A stretch of DNA of 64,000 bases, taken from NCBI RefSeq assembly GCF_022919575.1, contig NZ_CP095071.1, forward strand, positions 1,488,001-1,552,000, written 5' to 3'. Positions 10,439 through 20,524 of this stretch are shown one piece after another. The number at the start of each line of letters is the position of its first letter. The first letter of the stretch is position 1. The stretch comes from Gracilibacillus salinarum (GTDB taxonomy: Bacteria; Bacillota; Bacilli; Bacillales; Amphibacillaceae). Below the pieces are notes generated by a model, which did not search any database, was not told where the DNA came from, and was given only the letters and a program-made list of their open reading frames with translations. The position numbers and the translations under genes are program-made.

Positions 10439-11722
10439 TTATTGTTTATGATGTTCCTTATAATTAAAATGATTGCGCTTTTCTCTATAACCTTTTTCTT
10501 TTTTAGATTCTGAACGATCTTGCCATTTGTTCTTATTATCTTCTTGTTTCTCTTTCCAATAATTCCTCTTCTTCCATTGATCGGATTTATTATTGTTGAA
10601 ATAGTTCTCTTTTTCAGAAAAATCTTTTTCTTTTTTGGACTGCTTTTTAGTCTGTTGCTGCCTTTTCTTCTCTTCTTTTTCTTGCTGTTTTCGCCATTTT
10701 TCCTCTTGCTTTTCCTGCTGCTTTTCGGCTTTTTCCTTAGCTTTCTCTTGCTGTTTTTGTGCCTTTTCTTTAGCCTTTTCTAGTTGTTTTTCATCTTTTT
10801 GCTCTTCTTCCTGCTTCTTTTGTTCCTGCTCTTCTTCGTCACTTTTACTTTCGGGTACGCTTATTACTACCTCTTCCTGCTTAGCTGTTGCATCCATATC
10901 TTCGACTTCCGTTTGCTTCTCTTGAGTAGTTCCAGTCGATTCATCATCCGTTTCAGTCGTATCCGCTTTATTTTCATTATAATAATTTTCAATGATTTGT
11001 TTCTCATCTTCATCGATAGAGGACGCAGATATGTCTTTTTCCGAATCAACTGTGTCAACGTTATCATCAGAATCGCTTCCGGCAGTAATAGTCTTGGCTG
11101 CTAGTTCATTCATCGAGACATGCTCAGATTCCGCCTCTGTCCGCAGTGCTTCTGGCACTTCATAGATTGCAACCTGATAACCCAATGATTGAAAATGATT
11201 GTTTAACTGAGCTTCAAATTGTTCATCCGCTTTCCCATTATAGAAACTGACAGCCATCAGCATCGGGCGTCCCGTCTCAAGTTCCCCACCTGTTTGCTTG
11301 ATCGCATCAAGTATTTCATCTGTTAATGATGTAATGGTATGGTTTTCCACATTTAAACTTTGCATTAGTTGTTTGGCATCATCATTAATCGGATCGACAT
11401 CTATAATCCGATAATTCTCATCGATTGTTACATTCAAACTTGGATTAATATCAATACTTACTACGGCATATGCCTGATCTTCTGTAACCAATATGTATAA
11501 AGGACTTAATAGCAGCAAACAGACCAATGCCATTGGCGCTATTTTCCATCTTGATCCTTTAAACAACATACAAACTTGATGCCAAAAAGACTTTTTTTCA
11601 TGGAAAAAGGTCTCCATACCAATTTCTATTTGCTTAATTGGTACTGCTTTGTGGAACACCCCATGCTTGTCCATCACGATTGTATAACGTGATCGATGTT
11701 CCACAACAATTCCTTTTTTCAC
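10439..11722 (-). CDS. rsgI: Anti-sigma-I factor, RsgI family
   Basis: Single-pass membrane protein of 427 residues that holds SigI inactive. Residues 1-50 form the cytoplasmic RsgI N-terminal domain (MKKGIVVEHRSRYTIVMD). A membrane helix spans about 57-80 (APMALVCLLLLSPLYILV), followed by a conserved extracellular part, VSIDINPSLNVTIDENYRI. The last 150 residues are extremely rich in Glu, Lys and Gln and likely form an extended or coiled stalk; there is no carbohydrate-binding module. The start is GTG at 11722, overlapping the sigI stop by four bases, with GGGGGT upstream. Confidence 0.9.
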   Translation of the reverse strand: MKKGIVVEHRSRYTIVMDKHGVFHKAVPIKQIEIGMETFFHEKKSFWHQVCMLFKGSRWKIAPMALVCLLLLSPLYILVTEDQAYAVVSIDINPSLNVTIDENYRIIDVDPINDDAKQLMQSLNVENHTITSLTDEILDAIKQTGGELETGRPMLMAVSFYNGKADEQFEAQLNNHFQSLGYQVAIYEVPEALRTEAESEHVSMNELAAKTITAGSDSDDNVDTVDSEKDISASSIDEDEKQIIENYYNENKADTTETDDESTGTTQEKQTEVEDMDATAKQEEVVISVPESKSDEEEQEQKKQEEEQKDEKQLEKAKEKAQKQQEKAKEKAEKQQEKQEEKWRKQQEKEEKKRQQQTKKQSKKEKDFSEKENYFNNNKSDQWKKRNYWKEKQEDNKNKWQDRSESKKEKGYREKRNHFNYKEHHKQ

Positions 11723-12462
11723 AGATCTACCCCCTCAAGGTATTCTCTTAAGTAGATATAATCACCCGTAAGAATGATAAAAACGGTTAAAATATACTTA
11801 CGATTACGTTCTAACGTTTTTTTACTCACAGGTACTACTTTTAGCAATTTTTTAATTGGCACTCTTTTCTTGCGTAACACATATTCTTTTAACGTATCAT
11901 CATCTACTAAAATCTTCGCTGCACTTACTGCCGACTCACGTGCATCACGGTGTTTCGGAGAAATGACCGTTAATTCTGCAAATGATATTTTATAATCTTG
12001 CAACTGTTTCGACAATTCCATGATTTCCTGTTTACGATACCACGATTCCTGTTCCAATTGAAATATTTTCTTCGCCTCGGAGATTTGAATCGGCGTCTCT
12101 TCAAGTTCTTCGTCATCATTCGCATCCAAAGACGGGTACATATATTGTCTTTGTTCTTTTCTTATGTAGTCGATTACTTTTCGTTTGATAATGACTTGTG
12201 CAAATGCTAAAAACGAAGCACCTTTCTCCCGTGAATACATTCCAATTGCATCATTGAACGCGATCATTCCTACACTAAACTCATCGTTTTGTCGCTTAAT
12301 ATATCTTTTGCAGACCTCTGATACACACTTTGCAATAAACGGTTGGTATGCTTTAATTATTTCGTTTCGTAAGCGTTCATCACCCCGCTGTATCCGTTCA
12401 ATATCGTCTTCTAATCTATATTCTCTATCGATTAACTGGCTTTCTAACATATTCAGCACCAC
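11719..12462 (-). CDS. sigI: RNA polymerase sigma factor SigI
   Basis: Sigma-70-like factor of about 247 residues, of the SigI group linked to heat and cell-envelope stress in bacilli. Region 2 is recognisable in AYQPFIAKCVSEVCKRYI, FSVGMIAFNDAIGMYS and FLAFAQVIIKRKVIDYIR; the C-terminal part around VPVSKKTLERNRKYI fits region 4. Two adjacent GTG codons (12462, 12459) follow AAAGGA, and an ATG lies at 12450; the second GTG has the best spacing. It is co-transcribed and overlaps with rsgI. I found no clear SigI promoter motif upstream. Confidence 0.92.
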   Translation of the reverse strand: MVLNMLESQLIDREYRLEDDIERIQRGDERLRNEIIKAYQPFIAKCVSEVCKRYIKRQNDEFSVGMIAFNDAIGMYSREKGASFLAFAQVIIKRKVIDYIRKEQRQYMYPSLDANDDEELEETPIQISEAKKIFQLEQESWYRKQEIMELSKQLQDYKISFAELTVISPKHRDARESAVSAAKILVDDDTLKEYVLRKKRVPIKKLLKVVPVSKKTLERNRKYILTVFIILTGDYIYLREYLEGVDL

Positions 12463-12832
12463 CAGTCCTTTACAATTTTCGTTTTATATGAAAGCTTTTT
12501 TGTCTGTATTAGAAAAAATAATTCACCAATCACCAGTTTAATTTTGTCACTTTCTACAGAGTATAAGAAAAAAATATTTCTATCTACCATATTTCAATTA
12601 CATTTCATTAAAATTTATTTTCAATAAATAGTTATATTTACTTATTGTGATACAAAAGACACAGACAGGAAATATGTTCCATTAGGTCAATAGACTTCCT
12701 TTTCTTCAAATTTCTTAACGAACCTTATTTACCCTAGTTTTAAAAAGATTAAACGCCTATTTATTGATAACTCCAAAGAAACGTTATTTAGAAAAATTGG
12801 GCATAACCAAGCCGATCTTAATTAACAGCTTT
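12463..12832. other. AT-rich intergenic region upstream of sigI
   Basis: No gene or strong hairpin seen. Presumably holds the sigI promoter, which I cannot place with confidence. Confidence 0.4.
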
Positions 12833-12955
12833 CTATAATACGAAATATGTCAGCTTAGTGTCTCTTTTGAAATGATTCATGCGCTGGAATACCACTCCGT
12901 CCAACCACTTCGCGTCCTGCGGGGCATATTTTCAGAGCTTTGCTAAGCAATCATA
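12833..12955. repeat. Large repeat, short copy C
   Basis: CTATAATACG at the left, then GGAATACCACTCCGTCCAACC, CGCGTCCTGCGGGGC and GAGCTTTGCTAAGCA. Two distant blocks of the full repeat are joined directly and the interior is missing. Confidence 0.65.
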
Positions 12956-12977
12956 ATTACTTTTTGACTGATCACAG

Positions 12978-13005
12978 AAAATCTCCAGCTATCACTGGAG
13001 ATTTT
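12978..13005 (-). terminator. Terminator overlapping the protease stop codon
   Basis: AAAATCTCCAG / CTGGAGATTTT stem; the TGA stop of the protease gene lies in the loop. Confidence 0.8.
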
Positions 13006-13810
13006 CGAATTCAATATAAGATATCGGCACCGCTAAACCTACTCTGCCATGCTCATCATTCTTTTGAGTTGCAAACACAACTGCGATCACTTTTCCCGAC
13101 TCATTGATTACCGGACTGCCACTATTGCCACGATACACCGGAGCGTCCAGCAGATAAACGGATTGCTCCCAGGATGATAATGTTGTCTGCCCGATGATAT
13201 CTCCCTTATTGGCAATACCATTGAAGCGAAGCGGATTGCCAATGAACAATACATTTTCGATCTCAGCTGGTTGTTGTCCGTTTGCTATTTCCAGATGAGG
13301 TACGTTTTCTGCTTCGACGTCAATTAGAGCTAAATCTATATCTGGATAGGTCTCTACAACTTCACCATCGAAAAGACCCTGTTCTTCGAAAGCAACTGTA
13401 ATCGTTCTCTGGTCCTCAATCACATGATAGTTCGTCACTATATACCCATCTTCTGAAATGGCAAAACCTGTGCCTTTATTATCGGCACCTTCAATCACCA
13501 CAACAGCTTCACGATACTGTTGTACTTGTTCATCTTGCATTACCTTAGCAGATGTTTGGATAAATTCAATTGCCGGTATCGAGAAGGTCTGCGGTATTAT
13601 CGCGATTACTTGAATAAACATCGCTACGGCAATCAGCCAAAACGCCCATTTCGGAAAAATCGATTTCTTCTGCTCTTCTGAAGCTAGACGTTCTTTTTCT
13701 TTTAATTTTTGACGCTCTTCCTGCACCAGCTCATACATTTCTTCAGGCTCTAAATCTTCATATAAATCTTCGTCAATAATATCTCTATCTTCACGGTCTG
13801 AACGCTTCAT
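12992..13810 (-). CDS. Membrane-anchored trypsin-like serine protease
   Basis: HtrA/S1-type protease of about 272 residues without a PDZ domain. An acidic, charged cytoplasmic N-terminus (about 55 residues) precedes one membrane helix, FPKWAFWLIAVAMFIQVIAI. The protease domain then faces outward with a complete triad: His in TNYHVIED, Asp in DIDLALIDVE and Ser in YRGNSGSPV. The start at 13810 has GAGGTG just upstream; the ATG at 13822 has no ribosome site. It is divergent from the carbonic anhydrase gene. A role in envelope protein quality control is an inference from the fold. Confidence 0.85.
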   Translation of the reverse strand: MKRSDREDRDIIDEDLYEDLEPEEMYELVQEERQKLKEKERLASEEQKKSIFPKWAFWLIAVAMFIQVIAIIPQTFSIPAIEFIQTSAKVMQDEQVQQYREAVVVIEGADNKGTGFAISEDGYIVTNYHVIEDQRTITVAFEEQGLFDGEVVETYPDIDLALIDVEAENVPHLEIANGQQPAEIENVLFIGNPLRFNGIANKGDIIGQTTLSSWEQSVYLLDAPVYRGNSGSPVINESGKVIAVVFATQKNDEHGRVGLAVPISYIEFENLQ

Positions 13811-13917
13811 GTCACACCTCATTATCGCACGTGTTTGATAATATCATTATAACATTTTGTTTGAAGGAATCACCAGATTGTTTTATATTAGATACTAGTA
13901 GAAAAAAAGGGAGTGGC

Positions 13918-14466
13918 ATGATGTTATTAGACGAAATACTAGAATTTAATGAAAAGTTTGTAGATGAAAAAGGGTTTGAACGATTTGAAACCGATAAATT
14001 TCCAAATAAACGTGCAGTCATTTTTACTTGTATGGATACTCGGCTGGTAGAACTCTTGCCAAATGCACTGAATCTGAAAAATGGTGATGTCAAGATGGTT
14101 AAAAATGCAGGTGCGATCTTAAATGATCCGTATGACAGTGCAATGAAAAGTATCTTGGTAGCGATTCATGCATTACAAGCAGATGAAGTCTTTGTTATCG
14201 CTCACCATCGTTGTGGAATGAATGGATTTGATACCAATCAGTTTGTCGATGTAATGAAGGATAAAGGCATCGACCAAAAAGCGATTGACAGCTTAGAGAA
14301 AGCACCAGAAGATTGGTTAACCGGCTTTAACGACGTAAATGCTAATGTTGAACAATCCGTACGCATTATTGAAAATCACCCACTATTACCAGAAGATGTA
14401 CCCGTTCACGGCCTTGTCATCGACCCAGCAACAGGAAAACTGGATCTAGTCAAAAAAGGGTATTAA
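13918..14466 (+). CDS. Beta-class carbonic anhydrase
   Basis: Zinc enzyme of 182 residues for interconversion of CO2 and bicarbonate, similar to Bacillus YtiB. The zinc and activation residues are clear: FTCMDTR gives Cys and the Asp/Arg dyad, and HHRCGM gives the second His and Cys ligands. The C-terminus ends VHGLVIDPATGKLDLV, usual for this subgroup. The start ATG at 13918 (or the adjacent 13921) follows GGGAGTGG; an upstream in-frame extension to 13831 overlaps the divergent promoter area and was rejected. It is monocistronic with a strong terminator. Confidence 0.88.
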   Translation: MMLLDEILEFNEKFVDEKGFERFETDKFPNKRAVIFTCMDTRLVELLPNALNLKNGDVKMVKNAGAILNDPYDSAMKSILVAIHALQADEVFVIAHHRCGMNGFDTNQFVDVMKDKGIDQKAIDSLEKAPEDWLTGFNDVNANVEQSVRIIENHPLLPEDVPVHGLVIDPATGKLDLVKKGY

Positions 14467-14560
14467 TAATTCAATAAAGCTACTTTAAACGCGGACTAGC
14501 TTCTGCCATGCCCATAGGATGGGGAGTGGATTACTGGTCCATGATAATATGTTACATCAG

Positions 14561-14592
14561 AAAAAACCGGGCACCCCCGCCCGGTCCTTTTT
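14561..14592 (+). terminator. Terminator after the carbonic anhydrase gene
   Basis: AAAAAACCGGGC / GCCCGGTCCTTTTT. This hairpin is also the left-flank hairpin found before several copies of the large repeat. Confidence 0.85.
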
Positions 14593-14618
14593 GAAATAAA
14601 TACATTATATACAACTAC

Positions 14619-15208
14619 CTATAATGTGGATTATGTAAACAAAGGCTGTATTGCAAAATAGTCATTTTGATATTTTTTATCTGCTTAGCAAAGCTCCAGA
14701 AATAGGCTCCGCGTCCTGTGGGCACGACTTCAGCTCGGCTACTACTCGAACAGCATCTTTGCTGCCTTGTGCCGAGGAAGCTTACTTCAAAGCGATACTA
14801 GTAGACACAGGCACAAACTAAATGGATCTTCAGCTCGCGCTGATTCCACGGGAGTCTCCGCCTATTTCCTACGCTAATGGGAAGTACTACAACGATTGGA
14901 ACAGCTAGAAGCAGTGGTGCTAAGCAATGTATTACATCAATTAAGGTGTAAATCTTGCAGATAGCGCTTCATATCCTAGCTGTCGCATAAATTGTGGAGC
15001 TATACATCAGCGGAGGCCAACCACGCAGACTCCCGCGGGACAGGCAGGCGCTGAAGATCCACTCTGTGAAGTGCCCTTCTTCACAAAGTTAGCTTCAGCC
15101 GTGCGCCGCAGGACGCGAAGTGGTTGGACGGAGCGGTATGCCAGCACTTGAAATATTTCAAAATCACCGTATTACTAAGGACGTTTGTTTACATAATCCA
15201 TATTATAG
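14619..15208. repeat. Large palindromic repeat, copy D (590 bp)
   Basis: CTATAATGTGGATTATG at the left end and its inverted counterpart, ACATAATCCATATTATAG, at the right. The 'GGAAATAGGC...GCCTATTTCC' arm comes first, then the 'CCAACCAC...GTGGTTGG' arm, with the short TTTGTGAAG/CTTCACAAA-type inner hairpin in the second. Confidence 0.9.
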
Positions 15209-15235
15209 AAACTCCACTTCATGTTCCATACAATG

Positions 15236-15275
15236 AAAAAAGCCCGATTTCTCGCGAGGAGGAATCGGGCTTTTT
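15236..15275 (-). terminator. Terminator of the aldo/keto reductase gene
   Basis: AAAAAGCCCGATT / AATCGGGCTTTTT, bidirectional in form, directly after the stop. Confidence 0.9.
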
Positions 15276-15277
15276 GT

Positions 15278-16108
15278 TTATACGCCATAATCAAATTCGT
15301 CTGGATGTGCTCCAAGGCGATTGTTGGCATCGATCGTTTTCATTGCGTTCATATCTTGTTCTGTTAATTCAAAATCAAAAATATCAACGTTTTCGCGCTG
15401 GCGTTCTTTGTGTACAGACTTCGGTATCGTAATGATACCACTCTGATATTGCCAGCGGACAATAATTTGTGAAGGCTTTTTATTATATTTGTTTGCTAGT
15501 TTCTGCAATACTTCATGATCGAAGTAGCGCGCTTTACCTAAAGGTGCCCAGGCTTCCACAAGAATATTGTGTTTGTCACAAAATTCTCGTACGGCTTGTT
15601 GCTGCAGCTGCGGATGCAATTCCACTTGATTGACGACAGGTTTTACCTCAGCTGTTTCGAGCAATTCTTCTAAATGGTGAGGTTCGAAGTTACTAACGCC
15701 AATTGCTTTTGCCTTGCCGTCACGGTAAATTTCCTCTAACGCTTGATAGGTCTCTTTAAATTTTCCCGGTACTGGCCAGTGCACTAAATAAAGATCGACG
15801 TAATCCATTTGCAGACGTTCTAAACTGTGAGTAAAGGCTGCTTTAGTTTTCTCATAACCTTGCTCATCATTCCAAACCTTTGTCGTGACAAAAATTTCTT
15901 CGCGTGGTACATCACTGTCTTTAATCGCCTGGCCAACACCTTCTTCATTACCATATAAAGAAGCGGTATCGATATGACGGTATCCTAACTCCAAGGCAGA
16001 TTTAACAGCTTGATAGACTTCTTCCCCTGCTTCAGCTTTATATACACCTAAGCCAATCGCAGGAATCTCTGTTCCATTATTCAATTTCCTGGTTGTACGT
16101 AAGCTCAT
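15278..16108 (-). CDS. Aldo/keto reductase
   Basis: NADPH-dependent oxidoreductase of 276 residues with a TIM-barrel fold, close to Bacillus YvgN/YtbE (methylglyoxal and other aldehyde reduction). The catalytic tetrad is in place: Asp and Tyr in HIDTASLYGNE (near 46-55), Lys in VTTKVWND, and His in LVHWPVPGK. The cofactor phosphate loop ITIPKSVHKERQREN is near residue 228. AAAGGAGG precedes the ATG. The gene is short, single and has its own terminator. The physiological substrate cannot be told from sequence. Confidence 0.9.
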   Translation of the reverse strand: MSLRTTRKLNNGTEIPAIGLGVYKAEAGEEVYQAVKSALELGYRHIDTASLYGNEEGVGQAIKDSDVPREEIFVTTKVWNDEQGYEKTKAAFTHSLERLQMDYVDLYLVHWPVPGKFKETYQALEEIYRDGKAKAIGVSNFEPHHLEELLETAEVKPVVNQVELHPQLQQQAVREFCDKHNILVEAWAPLGKARYFDHEVLQKLANKYNKKPSQIIVRWQYQSGIITIPKSVHKERQRENVDIFDFELTEQDMNAMKTIDANNRLGAHPDEFDYGV

Positions 16109-16181
16109 TCTCCAACGCCTCCTTTATTTTTCAATCTACTTCTATTCTAATGAAAAGATAAGATGAGCTAAAGAAAACTGC

Positions 16182-17252
16182 TTACTGTGCTTGCTCTTTG
16201 ATCAATTCGATTACTTTTTCTTTTGCTTCACTGGAACGGTACTTGGTCATTTTGTCCTTAATCGTGACTTTTTCTTTCTTAAGCTGTTCAACCGCTGTAA
16301 TTAACGATTCTGTCGACAGTTGTTCTTCTTCTAGAACGTGAGCATATCCTTGTTTTTCAAAAGAATGAGCGTTAACGATCTGGTCCCCTCTGCTTGCCTG
16401 CCTTGACAAAGGAATCAGCAGCATCGGTTTATTGAGTGCCAAAAATTCAAAGATGGCGTTTGCTCCTGCTCGTGAGCATACTAAATCAGTAAGTGCCAAT
16501 AGATCTCGCAATTCTTCCTGCACATATTCATATTGGACATAACCTTCTCTGTCTATTTCCTCATCCAGATTGTCTTTCCCGCAAATGTGAATGATATTAA
16601 AATCTGGTAACAACGTATCCAGAGCTTCACGTACTGCTTTGTTAATCTTTTGGGATCCTGCACTCCCGCCCATTACTAATAGCACTGTTTTGTTGTTTTT
16701 AAATCCGGTAACAGTTAATCCTTTTTCCCGGTTCCCGGTAAATAGCTCTTCACGGACGACTGCACCGACCCATTCTGCTTTTTCTTTTGGTAAATAATCG
16801 ATCGTTTCAGGAAAAGTTGCTAATACTTTTTTTGCGAATGGAATCGCCAATTTATTTGCCAAACCTGGTGTGAAATCCGATTCATGGATAACTGCTGGCA
16901 CCCCGCGCATCCGAGCTGCTACCAGTACAGGTACCGAGACAAAACCACCTTTTGAAAAAATGACAGCCGGCTTTTTCTTGCCAATTATTCGATGGGCCTG
17001 CCACGTTCCTTTTAATACTTTAAACGGATCTTTAAAATTTTCCTTAGAGAAATAGCGACGTAATTTCCCCGTAGAAATAGCATGATAGTTCACGCCTTCA
17101 AGTGGCTCGATTAATTCTCTTTCAATACCATTTTTCGATCCTATGTAATCGATCGTCCACCCTTCTTTCAAAAACTCTGGAATAATAGCAAGATTCACCA
17201 TTACGTGTCCTGCCGTTCCGCCGCCTGTAAAAATAATTTGCTTCGTTGTCAT
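16182..17252 (-). CDS. murG: MurG-type N-acetylglucosaminyltransferase
   Basis: GT28 glycosyltransferase of about 356 residues that adds GlcNAc to undecaprenyl-PP-MurNAc-pentapeptide (lipid I to lipid II) on the inner membrane face. The [10 protein letters not shown] loop (residue 6 onward), [10 protein letters not shown] and [11 protein letters not shown] are visible, and the donor site includes [11 protein letters not shown] and [13 protein letters not shown] start at the ATG at 17252, preceded by AGAGAGGTC; the ATG at 17276 has no ribosome site. There are no dcw cluster neighbours, so this is probably a second MurG like those of the B. cereus group. Alternative acceptors are possible. Confidence 0.88.
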   Translation of the reverse strand: MTTKQIIFTGGGTAGHVMVNLAIIPEFLKEGWTIDYIGSKNGIERELIEPLEGVNYHAISTGKLRRYFSKENFKDPFKVLKGTWQAHRIIGKKKPAVIFSKGGFVSVPVLVAARMRGVPAVIHESDFTPGLANKLAIPFAKKVLATFPETIDYLPKEKAEWVGAVVREELFTGNREKGLTVTGFKNNKTVLLVMGGSAGSQKINKAVREALDTLLPDFNIIHICGKDNLDEEIDREGYVQYEYVQEELRDLLALTDLVCSRAGANAIFEFLALNKPMLLIPLSRQASRGDQIVNAHSFEKQGYAHVLEEEQLSTESLITAVEQLKKEKVTIKDKMTKYRSSEAKEKVIELIKEQAQ

Positions 17253-17326
17253 AAATAAACCGACCTCTCTCTTCACATTATATGTTATAATCCTCGTATT
17301 GCTTAAAACAAAGGAAGAATGAAAAT

Positions 17327-18688
17327 ATGCATCAAACGACTACTTTTAAAGAAAAAATAAGACTCTTTATGATTATACTGATTCCGATTCTAATCACGCA
17401 AGTAAGTATGTATGCGATGAATTTTTTTGACACGATTATGTCTGGTCAGGCAGGCGCCAGCGATCTTGCAGGAGTGGCAATCGGATCAAGCTTGTGGGTA
17501 CCGGTACAAATGGCGATTGTCGGTATCCTGATGGCGATGTCCCCTATCGTAGCACAGTTAACAGGTGCTAAGGAAGAAGCAAAGATACCTTTCACCGTGC
17601 AACAGGGAATTTACCTCGCAATTGGCCTTGGTATCATTGTCACTGTTGTTGGATTGTTTCTAATTGATCCTATTTTATCTTTAATGGATTTAGAATCCCG
17701 TGTTCAACATGTAGCTAAATACTATATTCTTACTATAGGGACGGGTATGATTCCGTTATTCGTCTATAACCTTATTCGATCATACATCGACGGCTTAGGA
17801 CATACAAGAATTTCAATGGCGATTGTACTAGTCTCTTTACCGGTCAATATTTTGCTAAATTATATTTTTATCTTTGGTAAATTTGGTGTCCCAGAGTTCG
17901 GCGGCATTGGAGCGGGTATTGCATCTGCTTTAACTTTTCTGGTCAATCTTATTCTATCGATATGGATTGTCCATTATGTCCGTCCGTTTCGTGATCACCG
18001 GATCTTTCATAAGCTGGTAAAACCTTCTGTATCAGAGTGGGCCTCACAATTACGAATAGGAATTCCAATTGGATTTTCCATCTTTTTCGAAGTCAGTATT
18101 TTTTCAGCGGTAACCTTTATGCTGAGTGCATACAGCACCAATACGATTGCTGCACACCAGGCTGCTATTAATTTTGCTTCGTTTCTATATATGATTCCGC
18201 TCAGTATAGCTATGTCTTTAACGATTGCAGTCGGCTTTGAGGTAGGTGCCAAACGTTTCCGCGATGCGCGCACCTATTCTTATATGGGAATTCTATCTGG
18301 TATCGTCATTGCTTTTCTCGCAGGTGGGATTATTTATCTGCTTGATGATCAAGTGGCAAGCCTTTATAGTGATCAAGCGGAAGTCATTTCTTTAACGAAG
18401 CAGTTCCTTTATTATGCGATATTCTTTCAATTCGCAGATGCGGTCGGAGCTCCTGTTCAAGGTATTTTACGCGGATATAAAGATGTCAACATTACCTTCT
18501 GGATGTCACTTGTTTCTTACTGGTTGATCGGCTTGCCAAGTGGTTGGCTATTTGCCAATTACACCGGACTCGATGCATTTGGCTACTGGCTCGGATTAAT
18601 TGTCGGGTTATCAGCGGGAGCCATCACTTTATTTGGACGGATGTATTATTTACAACATAAATTAGCAAAAGGTGCAGCTATTAAATAG
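17327..18688 (+). CDS. MATE family multidrug efflux transporter
   Basis: Cation-coupled exporter of 453 residues with about 12 hydrophobic segments in two homologous halves. The first helix region reads [23 protein letters not shown] and the second half starts at [15 protein letters not shown]. It is of the NorM/YojI type that extrudes cationic drugs in exchange for Na+ or H+. GGAAG lies eight bases before the ATG. A TATAAT box sits at 17286-17291. The gene ends KGAAIK, with its stop codon inside the terminator stem-loop. Confidence 0.9.
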   Translation: MHQTTTFKEKIRLFMIILIPILITQVSMYAMNFFDTIMSGQAGASDLAGVAIGSSLWVPVQMAIVGILMAMSPIVAQLTGAKEEAKIPFTVQQGIYLAIGLGIIVTVVGLFLIDPILSLMDLESRVQHVAKYYILTIGTGMIPLFVYNLIRSYIDGLGHTRISMAIVLVSLPVNILLNYIFIFGKFGVPEFGGIGAGIASALTFLVNLILSIWIVHYVRPFRDHRIFHKLVKPSVSEWASQLRIGIPIGFSIFFEVSIFSAVTFMLSAYSTNTIAAHQAAINFASFLYMIPLSIAMSLTIAVGFEVGAKRFRDARTYSYMGILSGIVIAFLAGGIIYLLDDQVASLYSDQAEVISLTKQFLYYAIFFQFADAVGAPVQGILRGYKDVNITFWMSLVSYWLIGLPSGWLFANYTGLDAFGYWLGLIVGLSAGAITLFGRMYYLQHKLAKGAAIK

Positions 18689-18699
18689 CTGCACCTTTT
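18667..18699. terminator. Bidirectional terminator overlapping the MATE stop codon
   Basis: AAAAGGTGCAGCTATT / ATAGCTGCACCTTTT, a near-perfect 15-bp stem with a minimal loop. It serves both the MATE gene and the convergent xylosidase gene. Confidence 0.92.
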
Positions 18700-18706
18700 C
18701 ATTTTC

Positions 18707-20308
18707 TTATGATTGATAAATAAAATAGTCGAAATCAGCATACTTATTCTGTCCGGTTAAATCCTGACAATGCATCCCGACAAACGCTCCTGTAAAGAAG
18801 CCACCACCCTCTATATAATCATCAGAAATTTTGTAGGCATATAAATCTACAGGAATGTCATTCCATGTTTCTCCGTCAAACGAATACGCATACCGATATG
18901 TATGAACGTTGACATTCACGCGCAAGTATACATAATCCACCTTGTCTGGAACAAGTATTTCATTACCTTTTAACGGTTGCGTCATATTACCTTTGTCACA
19001 TGTCATCAACTCTATCATTCGCCCTTTTTCTTCATGCCAGGTTAACTGACAAGTTGTCCAATGGCCAGTATTGTAATAATTAGCGAGACCAGCTGATTGC
19101 TGAAAATCATCTGGTCGAAATGATAGCTTTGTTTCTGCTTGGAATGTAAAATGCTGCCATCTTCTTGCTATGAAGGACTGGGTAAACAAAGAGGTTAATG
19201 ATTCCCTGCCATACAGACGCAAATGCCCAGGCCTCTCTGTCAAACTAGCAATCTTTCCTTCTAATGGAATTCGCAAACTTTGAAAATGGAGATTTAATTG
19301 TGTTTCATTAAAATCATCCTTTACTGGAATATCGGGCTCCCACATTACTTCCTCCAGCTGCGGACCATCAATTTCGACAGAAGGCTGATTTCCTCCCACA
19401 ACATACGGCCAATCACCTTTCCACTCCAGTCGTTGAATCGCTGTTTCTCTCCCTAATGGGCAAAAACCTCTCGGATCGAGTAATGGCTGATCATCCTTGG
19501 GTAATACCCTCCCAGTTAAATGCACCAGAAACCATTCATCTGTCTGGGTATGAACAATCGAGGCATGGCCTGCTTTTTGTAAATCATTTTCAGGATATGG
19601 CCATGACGTGATTAATGGATTATCAGGATGAACTTCGTATGGACCCGTCAATTCGCTTGCACGTGCTATCGTTGCACAATGTTCAAATCTGGTACCACCT
19701 TCTGCTGTTAATAAATAATAATAACCATTCCATTTATACAAATGAGGTGCCTCGGTTAATTTTCTATTTGTTCCTTTAAAAATAAGTTGCGGTTTACCTG
19801 TTAACCTTTTTTCTTCAGGATTATATTCCTGTAACACAATACCATTAAAACTATGATTACCATCACGATGATCCCATTTCATGTTAACAAGGTATTTCTT
19901 ACCATCATCATCATGAAAAAGGGATGGATCGAAACCTGAACTGTTTAAATAAATCGGTTCCGACCATTCCCCATCAATCTCGGTCGCCGTCACTAAATAA
20001 TTATGGCCATCCTTCCAGGAACCACTCACTACTTTCAGATCAGAATAAATTAAATAAAATAGGCCATCATGATACGATAATTGTGGCGCCCAAACACCCC
20101 CTGAGTCTGGATTGCCTTTCATGTCTAACTGACTGACTCTGTTCAATGGTCGTGCAATTAATCGCCAGTTCTTTAAATCTTTGGAATGATAAATTCCTAC
20201 TCCAGGGAACCATTCAAACGTTGACACCGCAATGTAATAATCATCATCAACGCGGCAAATACTTGGATCTGGATTAAAACCGGTTAAAATTGGATTTTGT
20301 ATTTTCAT
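18707..20308 (-). CDS. xynB: GH43 beta-xylosidase
   Basis: Intracellular glycoside hydrolase of about 533 residues, the usual XynB length, releasing xylose from xylo-oligosaccharides. The five-bladed propeller shows the catalytic base Asp in [10 protein letters not shown], the pKa-modulating Asp in [12 protein letters not shown] and the acid Glu in [11 protein letters not shown]. The C-terminal half (from about 330) is the beta-sandwich domain of subfamily 11. The start at 20308 has GGTGG seven bases upstream; an ORF extension to 20374 would cross the promoter. There is no signal peptide. A cre-like site lies just upstream. No xylose genes are nearby. Confidence 0.9.
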   Translation of the reverse strand: MKIQNPILTGFNPDPSICRVDDDYYIAVSTFEWFPGVGIYHSKDLKNWRLIARPLNRVSQLDMKGNPDSGGVWAPQLSYHDGLFYLIYSDLKVVSGSWKDGHNYLVTATEIDGEWSEPIYLNSSGFDPSLFHDDDGKKYLVNMKWDHRDGNHSFNGIVLQEYNPEEKRLTGKPQLIFKGTNRKLTEAPHLYKWNGYYYLLTAEGGTRFEHCATIARASELTGPYEVHPDNPLITSWPYPENDLQKAGHASIVHTQTDEWFLVHLTGRVLPKDDQPLLDPRGFCPLGRETAIQRLEWKGDWPYVVGGNQPSVEIDGPQLEEVMWEPDIPVKDDFNETQLNLHFQSLRIPLEGKIASLTERPGHLRLYGRESLTSLFTQSFIARRWQHFTFQAETKLSFRPDDFQQSAGLANYYNTGHWTTCQLTWHEEKGRMIELMTCDKGNMTQPLKGNEILVPDKVDYVYLRVNVNVHTYRYAYSFDGETWNDIPVDLYAYKISDDYIEGGGFFTGAFVGMHCQDLTGQNKYADFDYFIYQS

Positions 20309-20326
20309 AAACATACCACCCACCCT

Positions 20327-20340
20327 TGAAAGCGTTTTAT
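20327..20340 (-). promoter_or_regulatory. cre-like site (CcpA) in the xylosidase leader
   Basis: TGAAAGCGTTTTAT fits the catabolite-responsive element consensus except at the last positions. Its place between promoter region and start would permit roadblock repression by CcpA. Confidence 0.6.
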
Positions 20341-20376
20341 TAACTCTGGATACAGTATAGCATGAATCGGCCACAA

Positions 20377-20393
20377 AGTATAACCGTTATACT
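20377..20393. promoter_or_regulatory. Perfect 8-1-8 palindrome upstream of the xylosidase gene
   Basis: AGTATAACCGTTATACT. It overlaps a possible -35 region, with TATACT 18 bases further toward the gene. It looks like an operator for a dimeric regulator; it is not the known XylR operator. Confidence 0.5.
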
Positions 20394-20467
20394 AAGTGTT
20401 TTTGATATTTTATAAACAAGGTCAATTTTTAATTAATAATATCTTTTTATAAGGAAATTATTTCATG

Positions 20468-20518
20468 CAACTAATTGGTTACTTAACCTTGACACGCAAC
20501 CAATCAGTTGCTTATAAT
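20468..20518 (+). promoter_or_regulatory. Promoter with paired dyads for the ArsR-type regulator
   Basis: TTGACA at 20489-20494, 18-bp spacer, TATAAT at 20513-20518. CAACTAATTGGTTA (20468-20481) and CAACCAATCAGTTG (20497-20510) flank the -35 box and are inverted copies of each other; the second fills the spacer. Probable autoregulatory operator. Confidence 0.65.
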
Positions 20519-20524
20519 TGAGCT

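Noticed and set aside
10520..11104. Phe/Leu-rich plus-strand ORFs resembling membrane proteins
   Set aside because: They are antisense to the Glu/Lys-rich stalk of RsgI; poly-Lys/Glu codons read backwards give poly-Phe/Leu.
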